21,049 bases of DNA from JAAYKS01 sp964479435 (GTDB taxonomy: Bacteria; Bacillota; Clostridia; Saccharofermentanales; UBA5734), in NCBI GenBank assembly GCA_964479435.1, contig CAYZME010000034.1, forward strand, positions 1 to 21,049, written 5' to 3'. Under the pieces are notes generated by a model. That model was given only the letters and a program-made list of their open reading frames with translations. It ran no database searches and was not told where the DNA came from. The translations under genes were made by a program, and so were the position numbers. Shown piece by piece: positions 1 through 7,207 of the stretch (position 1 is the first letter of the stretch; every line of letters starts with the position of its first letter).

Positions 1-96
1 CAAAACCACACAGCCCGCACCTTCCATCGCCGCGGCAACAGCCGCTTCCGCTTTTTGGCCGCGCTCTTGGCTTGTCAGATGGGCCCGGTCATTCAT
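1..96 (-). CDS. yraN: YraN/UPF0102 family putative endonuclease, N-terminal 32 codons only
   Basis: The first 32 codons of a gene that runs off the left edge. The ATG at 96 overlaps the rnhB stop by 8 nt (ATGAATGA). The visible part contains residues such as SQERGQKAEAAVAAAMEGAG, which fits the UPF0102 N-terminal pattern of a basic Gly followed by (K/R)GE..A...L...G. In many bacteria a UPF0102 gene lies directly downstream of rnhB, which supports the call. The family has a restriction-endonuclease-like fold, but its cellular role is not settled. The catalytic acidic motif would lie beyond the window, so activity cannot be judged. No strong ribosome-binding site is visible, so translation is probably coupled to rnhB. 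Confidence 0.7.
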   Translation of the reverse strand, partial: MNDRAHLTSQERGQKAEAAVAAAMEGAGCVVL

Positions 97-711
97 TGGG
101 GATAAGCGATCGCAAAAAGGTCAAGCGGTGAATCGAGCTGGGCCCCAGCCGGTGTAAAGCGGCCATATGGGCCGCTGTCCCGTATCCCTTATGCTGTGCA
201 AACCCGTATGCAGGGAGCGCGCGGTCCCATTCCTCCATGATTCGATCGCGGGTGACTTTGGCCAAAATAGAAGCGGCGGCGATCGAGATCGAAAGCGCGT
301 CCCCCTTAATGAGCGGGATGACCGGCAGCCCGGTTCCTTCCAGGTTCACCGCGTCAACCAGCAACCGGTCCGGGCGGACAGATAGGCGCGAAACAGCTGC
401 TTGCATGGCTTTTTTGGTGGCGTTGAGGATATTGATTCGATCGATCTCGTCGGCTTCCACAATCCCGATCGCGTATGCCAGGCAGCCTTCGCGAATCAGA
501 TCGAACAATGCCGCGCGCGCTTTGGCGGTGAGCTTCTTGGAATCATCGATGCCATAGATCGGCTGATTGGGATCCAAAATACAGGCACAGGCGACAACCG
601 GTCCTGCCAACGGGCCGCGCCCGGCCTCATCTATACCGGCTACACGCGTGCATCCTGCCGCGACGGCGGCGATTTCGTATTCCTGCATCGCTTTGTAGCG
701 AACGATCGCTT
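89..711 (-). CDS. rnhB: Ribonuclease HII, 5' end lost in assembly gap
   Basis: Type 2 RNase H, which nicks the RNA strand of RNA-DNA hybrids and starts removal of misincorporated ribonucleotides. Counting from the first visible Met (position 688, giving 199 aa), the DEDD metal ligands are Asp20-Glu21 in GIDEAGRGPLAG, Asp112 in LLVDAVNL and Asp130 in KGDALSISIAAASILAK. This matches the E. coli pattern. The seven residues before that Met (AIVRYKA) resemble the N-terminal extension of Firmicute RNase HII, and the Met has no Shine-Dalgarno sequence. The true start therefore probably lies in or beyond the N run at 712-721. The stop is TGA at 89-91. Neighbours are rbgA upstream, as in Bacillus subtilis, and yraN overlapping downstream. 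Confidence 0.93.
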
Positions 712-721
712 NNNNNNNNNN
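712..721. other. Assembly gap (10 N)
   Basis: Ten undetermined bases. Round-number N runs usually mark scaffold gaps of unknown true length. The gap hides the last few codons and stop of rbgA and the start of rnhB, and it makes the two genes look like one open frame. Confidence 0.97.
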
Positions 722-1567
722 GGGGCCTTCCAGGGATACACGGCCCAATCGACCCGCTCTAAAATCATCCAGCAACATCGCCGCGAACCGCATCGGATCG
801 ATGCGCCCGCCCGATCGTATGCAACCCCGCGAACGAGCCAACGCGTCAAACAGATCCGCAAGAGGTAAATCCAACGACTCCTGTTTATACCGAGCCTGAA
901 TCGCTCCCGGGTAGAGCTGTACCAAAAGGCCAAGGGTCTCCATCGCGATCTGTGGCAAGTCCAACAGATCGTCCTTGACAGCGCCCGTGGCGGCCAACTG
1001 GATCTGGCGACGGCGATCGCCGAGATCCGCCCAAAGAACGCCCGGCATATCCATGAGTTCCAGGCGGTCGCCTGTGCGAACCCACTGAGGAGACCGCGTA
1101 ATGCCAGGCCGATCTTCCACCCGGGCCGCGGCGCGGCCCGCCAATGAGTTGATCAGCGTCGATTTACCTGTATTGGGAATTCCGACCACCATCGCTCGGG
1201 CCGGGCGATGCACGCGACCTTTTTCAGCAGCACGGGCGATACGGTCCGCGCTCAATTTTAAACAAGCTGCCCGCACCGCCTCTACCCGGTTGCGTTTGGT
1301 ACTGTCACAAGCGACGGCGGGCAGGCCCTGCTGGCGAAAATAAGCGATCCACTGTCTGGTCATATCCGGGTCTGCCAGATCCTCTTTGGACAAAACCAGC
1401 AGGCGTGGTTTGTCACCGATCACATCATCGAGATGGGGATTCCGGCTGCTGGCAGGGATGCGCGCGTCACACGTCTCAATCACGGCGTCGACCTGCCGCA
1501 AACGCTCGGCAATCGTTCGCAAGGCCTTTGCCATATGGCCTGGAAACCAGTTTACAGGTTGCGCCAT
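722..1567 (-). CDS. rbgA: Ribosome biogenesis GTPase RbgA (YlqF), 3' end in assembly gap
   Basis: Circularly permuted GTPase that acts late in 50S subunit assembly. The visible 282 codons equal the B. subtilis protein length and end at LGRVSLEGP, which aligns with the family C-terminus, so at most a few residues are missing. The permuted motif order is visible: G4 as SKED (residues 60-63, normally NKxD), then G1 GIPNTGKST (129-137), G2 Thr in DRPGIT (152-157) and G3 DMPG (173-176). The N-terminal WFPGHMAKA is typical of the family. The start is ATG at 1567 with a GGGGAGG ribosome-binding site. It lies downstream of rplS but beyond a terminator hairpin, so it is transcribed by read-through or from an unseen promoter. 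Confidence 0.93.
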
Positions 1568-1601
1568 TTTCCTCCCCTTCCTGGCCAGAATATCGACAAA
1601 T

Positions 1602-1630
1602 ATACAAAAGGGACTTGATTCAGTCCCTTT
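1602..1630 (-). terminator. Rho-independent terminator after rplS
   Basis: Nine-base-pair perfect inverted repeat on the minus strand, AAAGGGACT and AGTCCCTTT (arms 1622-1630 and 1607-1615), with a 6-nt loop. It is followed by TTTTGTATATTTG. It lies 17 nt beyond the rplS stop and about 35 nt before the rbgA start, so it probably attenuates transcription into rbgA-rnhB. Confidence 0.75.
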
Positions 1631-1646
1631 GTTTGTCGTTTCACGT

Positions 1647-1997
1647 TTATCTTTTCACCAGTTTCTCTTTGACCTTGGCCGCTTTACCCACACGGTTGCG
1701 CAGATAGTAGAGTTTGGCACGCCGTACCAATCCTTTACGCACGATCTCGATCCGGTCGATTTTGGGAGAATGGACGGGTAGCACCCGCTCAACCCCGACG
1801 CCATAAGAAAGGCGCCTCACCGTGATGGTCTCGTTTAAGCTGCTGCCTTTGCGCCCAATCACAGTCCCTTCAAAGATTTGGATTCTTTCGCGGTTTCCTT
1901 CGCTGATGTTGAGGTGGACTTTGACGTAGTCGCCGATGTCAACCTCCTGATAATTGTTGCGAAGCTGTGATTGTTCAACGGCTTTGATGATATCCAT
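1647..1997 (-). CDS. rplS: Large ribosomal subunit protein bL19
   Basis: A full-length 116-residue bL19, which sits at the 30S-50S interface. Typical family stretches are visible: VDIGDYVKVHLNISEG near residues 19-34, RIQIFEGTVIGRKG, SYGVGVERVLPVHSP and the basic C-terminal RRAKLYYLRNRVGKAAKVKEK. The start is ATG at 1997, preceded by GAGAGGAG at good spacing. It is the usual partner of trmD, but here a lipoprotein gene separates them, and rplS has its own candidate promoter and leader. A clear terminator follows. Confidence 0.97.
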   Translation of the reverse strand: MDIIKAVEQSQLRNNYQEVDIGDYVKVHLNISEGNRERIQIFEGTVIGRKGSSLNETITVRRLSYGVGVERVLPVHSPKIDRIEIVRKGLVRRAKLYYLRNRVGKAAKVKEKLVKR

Positions 1998-2073
1998 ATT
2001 GCGTATCTCCTCTCAAGCAAGAACGTTCATGCACGCAACCGGCAGCGGACCGCTCGTAATCAATAGCGCTGGC
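1998..2073 (-). promoter_or_regulatory. rplS 5' leader with a stem flanking the Shine-Dalgarno (possible L19 autoregulatory leader)
   Basis: About 70 nt lie between the predicted start of transcription and the rplS ATG. TTGCGT (2033-2038) can pair with ACGCAA (1999-2004), placing the Shine-Dalgarno sequence in a 28-nt loop and the start codon at the base of the stem. Upstream there is a compact AGCGGTCCGCT palindrome. Ribosomal-protein leaders of rplS are known in low-GC Gram-positives (Rfam L19_leader). I cannot test the match to that covariance model by eye. Confidence 0.35.
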
Positions 2074-2102
2074 AGTTTATCACATCGGCAGTCCCTGTGC
2101 AA
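2074..2102 (-). promoter_or_regulatory. Candidate sigma-A promoter for rplS
   Basis: On the minus strand, TTGCAC (2097-2102), a 17-nt spacer and TAAACT (2074-2079), with TG one base before the -10 (TGATAAACT, an extended -10). Neither hexamer is perfect, but spacing and position between the lipoprotein stop and rplS are right. Confidence 0.45.
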
Positions 2103-2147
2103 GCAAGCGGCGTACCGGTTTTCGGATGGATCCTGTGTTCCCAAAAG

Positions 2148-3599
2148 CTATTTAAACCGATCGAACATGGCGGGGATCCCACCTGGCAGGTGAAGGTCAA
2201 AATGCCACCATTCAAAATACAGTTGCGTAAACCCTTCGCTCTCCATAAAATGCCGCAAAATCAAACGGTTTTCATACGCTTCCCGGCTGAGCTGCCCGGA
2301 GGCGAGGTGTTCTGCTTCATAGCGCGGCCAGGCGATCCGCTCGAAGCTGTCAAAAGGGGTTCCCATCTCCAGCTCCTGGCCCAGGCGTGTATCAAAGAGG
2401 GTTAAGTCGACGGCCATGCCGATATAATGGTTGGAAAACCACGCGGACGGATCGGACAAGATCGCTTCAAACTCGGTGCCTCGCACCAGGTCCCACATTC
2501 TCTGCTGCATGCTTTTTGGGCGGAAGACATCGAACACCAATAACCGCAAATGCGGGTAGTCGCGGCGTAAAGCCCGGTGTGCGGACGCCAATCGTACAGC
2601 TACGTCCTCCGGCACGTAAACGGTCGTCAAATCACCATACAAATTGATGCCGGTAAAGTTGTCCTCTGACGCGTATCGCATATCGATCAGAATCTCCGGG
2701 TCCACCCCATGCAAATCGACCATCGGATATGCGTAAACACGTGGCTGGGGCCACTGCGCGTCCAGATCAAAGGCATAACAAATCGGTTGCCAGGTCTGTG
2801 CCTCGATGCGCAGAAAGGTGTGCGCGTTCACCCAATAATGCTCTCGCGAAGCTCCATATTGCGCAACCCAGCGGGTCGGATGGTTGCGATCATAGACGGC
2901 CAGAAAAGGGCGCGTGCCGTCAAAACAGGCCAACGTCAGTCCCCCGTCGGCCGCCGGCAGCAACGAACCGTCGCGTCGGACAAAAAGCCGATCATATTCA
3001 TATAAAGCGTCACATAGCCGGCGGATGGTCGACGCGACAGGCGATGTGGCATCCACCGGCCAAAAGGCCGCTGCCTCGACGTTTTCTTCCCCGTATAACG
3101 CCAACACCATGGACTCAAAAACGAATAAATACGTATGGTCATCCCGCACAATCGGCTTGCCCACTTTCGCGAGAGCCTCCCCGACAGTCGTGCCAAGCGC
3201 CACCCCCGGCAGGAGGGCGGCATCGCCGTCCTGGGCGTCCCCGGTGATCACAATGGCCCCGTTCGCCATCATCCACCCGGCCGCGGCATCCTGCCCGTTC
3301 CACGCCCCGGGGTCGGCAGATAATTCACGGATCCGTTCGTGCAGTGCGGCATACGCCACCACTGGCGTGCCCGGCGTCGCGACTGGGAGATATGAGGGCA
3401 GCGGCGTGGGTACGGGTGTGGCCGTAGGCAAAACCGGAGGCGTCGCCATACGTGACTCGGTTGTCGTGCTCAGAGTGGGCGCGGTTGGCGGCGGCGGAGT
3501 GGCCTTGCCGCATCCGCCCAAGACCATGCAAAAAGCGATCCCCAAAGCGATGGCCGCGGCCGGCCGCGGCCATGAACCGCGCTTCCCAGCAGCACCCAT
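2148..3599 (-). CDS. Lipoprotein with C-terminal VanX-type D-Ala-D-Ala dipeptidase (M15) domain
   Basis: A 483-residue exported lipoprotein. The start ATG at 3599 overlaps the trmD TGA by one base (TGATG), with AGAGGT upstream. It gives a signal peptide ending in lipobox VLGGC (Cys30), followed by a Pro/Thr-rich linker to about residue 65. Residues of about 65-300 form a domain I do not recognise; a segment with LGTTVGEALAKVGKP is loosely like small BamE-like or DUF4309-like folds. From about 300 the VanX/M15D family is clear: Arg360 in VFDVFRP, His391 and Asp398 in SNHYIGMAVD, Glu463 and His466 in EWWHF. These match the VanX catalytic Arg, zinc ligands and Glu base. It would cleave D-Ala-D-Ala or related wall peptides outside the membrane, unlike the cytoplasmic VanX of resistance operons. 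No vanH, vanA or VanRS-like genes are nearby, so resistance is not implied. Confidence 0.85.
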   Translation of the reverse strand: MGAAGKRGSWPRPAAAIALGIAFCMVLGGCGKATPPPPTAPTLSTTTESRMATPPVLPTATPVPTPLPSYLPVATPGTPVVAYAALHERIRELSADPGAWNGQDAAAGWMMANGAIVITGDAQDGDAALLPGVALGTTVGEALAKVGKPIVRDDHTYLFVFESMVLALYGEENVEAAAFWPVDATSPVASTIRRLCDALYEYDRLFVRRDGSLLPAADGGLTLACFDGTRPFLAVYDRNHPTRWVAQYGASREHYWVNAHTFLRIEAQTWQPICYAFDLDAQWPQPRVYAYPMVDLHGVDPEILIDMRYASEDNFTGINLYGDLTTVYVPEDVAVRLASAHRALRRDYPHLRLLVFDVFRPKSMQQRMWDLVRGTEFEAILSDPSAWFSNHYIGMAVDLTLFDTRLGQELEMGTPFDSFERIAWPRYEAEHLASGQLSREAYENRLILRHFMESEGFTQLYFEWWHFDLHLPGGIPAMFDRFK

Positions 3600-4390
3600 C
3601 AGTTGTCGACCTCTGACGACGCGGGAGTAGAGGATTGATTCAACCGAATAAACTCCAGCAATCGTTCCCATTCCTCATCGGACAATACCAACCGGTTGAA
3701 CAGATCCGGCCGTTTTTTACGTGTGAACTCCAAAGCGGATATTCGTCTGTACTTTTCTATGTTGGCATGATGCCCTGACAACAACACCGGCGGCACCGCA
3801 ATCTCCTGCCAAACCGCCGGCCGTGTGTATTGGGGACCCTCGAGGGTCCCCTCCATGTGCGATTCGCGCCGCCACGCCTCTTCGTTGGGCAAAACACCGG
3901 GCAACAGGCGTGTCGCGGCATCGATCACCGCGAGTGCCGGGAGCTCACCACCGGTCAAGACATAATCGCCCAGCGAGATCTCTTCATCCACTACGCGGTC
4001 CAGGACGCGCTGGTCGATCCCCTCATAATGACCGCACAGCAACACCAGCGAGTCCATCTGAGCCAATTCGAGCGCCCGGGCTTGCGTGAACGGGCGGCCG
4101 TGCGCGGACAGGAAAACCGTGTGCGCATCGCCGCCCAGGATGTGCTGCGCCTGCTCCCAGGCGCGAAAAACGGGTTCGCACATCATCAGCATACCGGTCC
4201 CGCCGCCAAACACCGCGTCGTCCACTTTGCCGTACGCATTGTCGGCAAACGACCGGATGTCGATCGCTTCCACCTCAACGATCCCCGCCGCCCTCGCCCG
4301 CCCCACCATACTGGTTGAGACCACTTGGCGGATCAGGTCTGGAAACAACGTCAGAACGCGTATTCGCAGTGCCAGGCGCGTGTCACTCAT
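3599..4390 (-). CDS. trmD: tRNA (guanine-N1)-methyltransferase TrmD
   Basis: SPOUT methyltransferase making m1G37 in tRNAs that read CNN-type codons, which prevents +1 frameshifting. It is 263 aa. Visible family motifs are LTLFPD (13-18), FGGGTGMLM (61-69), LCGHYEGIDQR (118-128) and the knotted SAM-binding stretch EISLGDYVLTGGELPALAVID (about 137-157), then EGPQYTRP. The ATG at 4390 overlaps the rimM stop by 8 nt, and this start removes an implausible 12-residue Cys-rich extension. The order rimM-trmD is conserved across bacteria. The expected next gene, rplS, is displaced by the coupled lipoprotein gene. Confidence 0.97.
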   Translation of the reverse strand: MSDTRLALRIRVLTLFPDLIRQVVSTSMVGRARAAGIVEVEAIDIRSFADNAYGKVDDAVFGGGTGMLMMCEPVFRAWEQAQHILGGDAHTVFLSAHGRPFTQARALELAQMDSLVLLCGHYEGIDQRVLDRVVDEEISLGDYVLTGGELPALAVIDAATRLLPGVLPNEEAWRRESHMEGTLEGPQYTRPAVWQEIAVPPVLLSGHHANIEKYRRISALEFTRKKRPDLFNRLVLSDEEWERLLEFIRLNQSSTPASSEVDN

Positions 4391-4925
4391 ATATTTCCAA
4401 CAAACCTTCCGGAAGCACAACCTCAATCTGCCGTGCGTCCAGATCGACTTGACGCACGACTTGAGCGGTCACCGGTATCAACAAATCCGGCCGGCCTGAC
4501 CGCGCCACAACATAGACGTCGTTGGCGCCCGTCTGTAAAACATCCCGCAGGCGTCCATGCCGCACGCCCGATTCACACACTTCGCAGCCGATCAAATCGA
4601 AAACAAAGAAGCGCCCGGGCGGCAAAACGATCGCCTGATCACGGTGAACGGACAAAAAGTAACCTGTATACTGATTGGCGTCTTCGCGGGTCATCACGCC
4701 TTCCATGGTGACCAGAAAGTACTTCCCCTGCGCACGAACCGTGCGCAGGGTTACTTCCCGCCGGGACGCTTCATCCTCTGTTACCAGCAGACACCGCGTG
4801 AGATTATGAAAGCGAAGCGGGTCTTCCGTCAGCGGAAAGACACGCATCTCCCCCCTGACACCGTGTGGGGCGCCCACCCGTCCGATATGGACCAGATCGC
4901 GTGGCCGGTACGTCACGTTGTTCAC
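4383..4925 (-). CDS. rimM: Ribosome maturation factor RimM
   Basis: Binds uS19 and helps mature the head of the 30S subunit. It is 180 aa from a GTG at 4925 that forms a 4-nt GTGA overlap with the khpA stop. The alternative ATG at 4955 would overlap khpA by 34 nt and has no Shine-Dalgarno, so I prefer the GTG. The N-terminal domain opens with VHIGRVGAPHGVRGEMRV (about 12-29), the RimM signature. The C-terminal PRC-barrel carries FDLIGCEV, GANDVYVV and LIPVTAQVV. The neighbours khpA upstream and trmD downstream give the standard order. Confidence 0.95.
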   Translation of the reverse strand: MNNVTYRPRDLVHIGRVGAPHGVRGEMRVFPLTEDPLRFHNLTRCLLVTEDEASRREVTLRTVRAQGKYFLVTMEGVMTREDANQYTGYFLSVHRDQAIVLPPGRFFVFDLIGCEVCESGVRHGRLRDVLQTGANDVYVVARSGRPDLLIPVTAQVVRQVDLDARQIEVVLPEGLLEIYE

Positions 4926-5170
4926 ACGATGTCCACGATCACTCGTTTGCTGCATTTGGTCGCTTTGGCTTTCATAATCGACCGGATCGCGCGGGCGCGT
5001 CGGCCCTGCTTGCCGATCACTCTGCCCATATCGTCCGGATCGACATGCACTTCCAACAGGACGGTGTTGCCCTGGTCTTGTGTGTCGATGCGGACCGCGT
5101 CCGGTCGTTCGACCAAAGATGTCACGATAATGGTCAACAGATCCTTCATTTCAGTGGCTTCCCTACTCAT
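4922..5170 (-). CDS. khpA: KH-domain RNA-binding protein KhpA (YlqC)
   Basis: A single KH-domain protein of 82 aa (75 aa if the second Met at 5149 is used). The GxxG loop is GKQG within MGRVIGKQGRRARAIRSIM. KhpA works with KhpB/Jag as an RNA-binding pair affecting cell elongation and division in Gram-positives. The first ATG overlaps the rpsP TAA (TAATG), which favours translational coupling from 5170, while the Met at 5149 (MKDLLTIIVTSLV) begins the conserved domain. The position between rpsP and rimM is the standard Firmicute arrangement. Confidence 0.93.
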   Translation of the reverse strand: MSREATEMKDLLTIIVTSLVERPDAVRIDTQDQGNTVLLEVHVDPDDMGRVIGKQGRRARAIRSIMKAKATKCSKRVIVDIV

Positions 5171-5412
5171 TACAGCACGCCCGCCTTTTTGAGCAAATCG
5201 CGCACAGTGTCAGTCGGCTGGGCGCCATTCGCGATCCACTGTTTGGCTTTTTCCACATCGATCCGCACGAGGGTGGGGTTCTCAAGTGGTTGATAAATGC
5301 CAATCTCCTCGATGAATCTACCGTCTCGGGGTGAACGCGAATCGGCCACCACTACGCGGTAATAAGGGGCCTTCTTCGCGCCGATCCTTTTGAGCCTGAT
5401 TTTAGCTGCCAT
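5170..5412 (-). CDS. rpsP: Small ribosomal subunit protein bS16
   Basis: An 80-residue bS16, an early 30S assembly protein of the 5' domain. It starts MAAKIRLKRIGAKKAPYYRV and contains SRSPRDGRFIEEIG, both near-invariant in the family. The ATG at 5412 is chosen because GGAGG lies 8 nt upstream; an earlier in-frame Met (5427) would add five residues overlapping that site. It opens the rpsP-khpA-rimM-trmD run, in which each gene overlaps the next. The 54 nt between ffh and rpsP contain an A/T-rich run but no convincing promoter or terminator. Confidence 0.97.
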   Translation of the reverse strand: MAAKIRLKRIGAKKAPYYRVVVADSRSPRDGRFIEEIGIYQPLENPTLVRIDVEKAKQWIANGAQPTDTVRDLLKKAGVL

Positions 5413-5466
5413 TTCTGTTTCCTCCAACCATTCATTCTTTTTTTATCTGTAAAAAAGCGGTGGTAT

Positions 5467-6804
5467 TCAAAATGGGAAACCCACTTTGCTCCTTTTTCGC
5501 CCTTTTGACATTCCGGTAAAGCGCTTCATCAGGTTTTTTGTTTCTGAAAACTGATTGACCAGACGGTTAACCTCCTGGACGGACGTGCCCGAACCAGACG
5601 CGATCCGTTTGCGGCGGCTGGCATTCAGCAGCCCGGGATTGATCCGCTCGCGCTGTGTCATGGATCGGATGATCGCCATATTGCGATCGATGACTTTGGG
5701 ATCGATTTGCGCGCTGTCCAGATTTTTGTTTTTCATACCTGGGATCATGCCCAGAACATCCTGCAGAGATCCCATTTTGCGCACCTCTTCAAATTGGCTG
5801 AGCATGTCATCCATCGTGAACTGATCTTTGAGAATACGGTCCATGGTTTGCCGGGCGCGTTTCTCATCCAGCGCGTCTGTCGCTTTCTCGATCAGCGTCA
5901 GCACATCGCCCATCCCCAAAATGCGCGAAGCCATACGGTCAGGATAGAACTCTTCGATATCCTCGACTTTTTCGCCTGTACAGGCCAGTTTGATCGGCTT
6001 ACCGGTCATGCGCACAATCGATAGGGCGGCGCCGCCACGCGCGTCACCGTCCAGCTTGGTCATGACGTATCCGTCCAAACCGATCCGTTGATCAAATGCC
6101 TGCGCGATATTTACAGCCTCCTGGCCGATCATGGCGTCCACTACCAGCAATTTCTCAGTCGGCCTGACAACGGACGCAACCTGTTCGAGCTCAAGCATCA
6201 ATTCTTCGTCTACGGTCATACGTCCCGCGGTATCGACAAGGAGGGTATCACACAGGAGATATCGCGCCCGATCCACTGCCGCGGCGGCGATCGCGACCGC
6301 GTCCTTTTCTTCGGGTTGTGTGAAACAGGGCACACCAATTTGCGCTGCCAAAATCTCCAATTGGCGGGCCGCCGCCGGGCGGTGCACGTCGACCGAGGTC
6401 ACCAATGGCTTCTTGCCGCGCTTTTTCAGTAACCATGCCATTTTGGCCACGGTTGTGGTCTTGCCCGCACCTTGCAGGCCGTATAGCATGTAGACTGAAA
6501 AACCTGTCGGCGAAACCAACAATTTGCCGGCAGAACCGCCCAGCATGCCAATCAGGGCTTCGTGCACAATTTTGACGATCTGTTGCCCGGGGGTCAGGCT
6601 TTCCATCACCTCGGCGCCGCGGGATTTCTCTGATATCTCTGAAACCAAATCGCGCGCGACCTGGTAATTCACATCCGCTTCCAGCAAAGCCATGCGGATT
6701 TCGCGCATCATTTCTTTGATGTCTGTCTCCGTCACACGCGATTTACCACGCATACGCTGGGTGATGGCGCTGAGTTTTCCAGACAAGCTCTCAAATAGGG
6801 CCAT
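5467..6804 (-). CDS. ffh: Signal recognition particle protein Ffh (SRP54)
   Basis: SRP GTPase that binds signal sequences with the SRP RNA and delivers ribosomes to FtsY. It is 445 aa. The N domain spans about 1-95. The G domain has GLQGAGKTT (109-117; the usual Ser after GLQG is Ala), DTAGR (191-195) and TKLDGDARGG (249-258). The M domain spans about 300-445 with MGSLQDVLGMIPGM and the RNA-binding RRKRIASGSGTSVQEVNRLV. The ATG at 6804 is preceded by a strong AGGGAGG. It follows ylxM by 23 nt. Confidence 0.97.
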   Translation of the reverse strand: MALFESLSGKLSAITQRMRGKSRVTETDIKEMMREIRMALLEADVNYQVARDLVSEISEKSRGAEVMESLTPGQQIVKIVHEALIGMLGGSAGKLLVSPTGFSVYMLYGLQGAGKTTTVAKMAWLLKKRGKKPLVTSVDVHRPAAARQLEILAAQIGVPCFTQPEEKDAVAIAAAAVDRARYLLCDTLLVDTAGRMTVDEELMLELEQVASVVRPTEKLLVVDAMIGQEAVNIAQAFDQRIGLDGYVMTKLDGDARGGAALSIVRMTGKPIKLACTGEKVEDIEEFYPDRMASRILGMGDVLTLIEKATDALDEKRARQTMDRILKDQFTMDDMLSQFEEVRKMGSLQDVLGMIPGMKNKNLDSAQIDPKVIDRNMAIIRSMTQRERINPGLLNASRRKRIASGSGTSVQEVNRLVNQFSETKNLMKRFTGMSKGRKRSKVGFPF

Positions 6805-6827
6805 GGATTCCTCCCTTGTTTTGCGGA

Positions 6828-7187
6828 CTAAAGATCGGACACCAGTCGTGACAATTCAATTCTGGCGGCCTGTAACTCCCCTGCTTCCAGTAGCGACAAC
6901 GCCCGCGACGCCCATTGGCGATGTTGGTAAAAGCGCGAAGCCAACGACAATTTTTTTTCATAATTCTCCAGTGAGGCGAGTGCGCGGCGAACGCGGTCGT
7001 GCACAGCCTGTCGGCTGGTTCCCGTGTCATGGGCGATCTCGGCCAGGCTCATATCTTCCGCAAAATGCCACTCCAGAACTTCACGGGCGCGTTCTGACAA
7101 CAATTGCCCATAAAAATCCAGTAAGAAGCAGACACGGGTGCGCGCATCCATCGCAGGCAGAGATTTTTCCATGCCGAGAGGATACAT
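6828..7187 (-). CDS. ylxM: YlxM-family helix-turn-helix protein
   Basis: Small DNA-binding-like protein of the YlxM/p13 family, found next to ffh in Firmicutes. In streptococci a member modulates the SRP pathway. The visible sigma-70 region-4-like HTH includes MSLAEIAHDTGTSRQAVHDRVRR, preceded by LLDFYGQLLSERAREVLEW, both typical. The start is uncertain: 7211 (127 aa), 7187 (119 aa, GGGGAAA at about 8 nt) and 7172 (114 aa, no Shine-Dalgarno but closest to the B. subtilis N-terminus) are all in frame. I chose 7187 for its ribosome-binding site. A promoter-like sequence overlaps this region. Confidence 0.9.
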   Translation of the reverse strand: MYPLGMEKSLPAMDARTRVCFLLDFYGQLLSERAREVLEWHFAEDMSLAEIAHDTGTSRQAVHDRVRRALASLENYEKKLSLASRFYQHRQWASRALSLLEAGELQAARIELSRLVSDL

Positions 7188-7207
7188 GGTCTTTTCCCCG
7201 CTGTCAA
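7179..7207 (-). promoter_or_regulatory. Candidate promoter at the ylxM 5' end
   Basis: Minus strand: perfect TTGACA (7202-7207), 17-nt spacer, TATCCT (7179-7184). Transcription would begin near 7172, inside the longer ylxM reading frames. It would therefore mainly serve ffh, or a shorter ylxM start. It could be chance; the hexamer match is 10 of 12. Confidence 0.4.

Noticed and set aside
89..1567. A genuine 492-residue RbgA-RNase HII fusion protein
   Set aside because: The frame is continuous only through ten N; both parts match the normal lengths of separate neighbouring genes.
2148..3599. Glycopeptide resistance locus
   Set aside because: Only a VanX-like domain is present, lipid-anchored, with no VanH, VanA/B ligase or VanRS regulator in the window.
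5425..5466. Promoter or terminator between ffh and rpsP
   Set aside because: The TTTTTT/AAAAAA inverted repeat has only A-T pairs, and no spaced -35/-10 pair is convincing.
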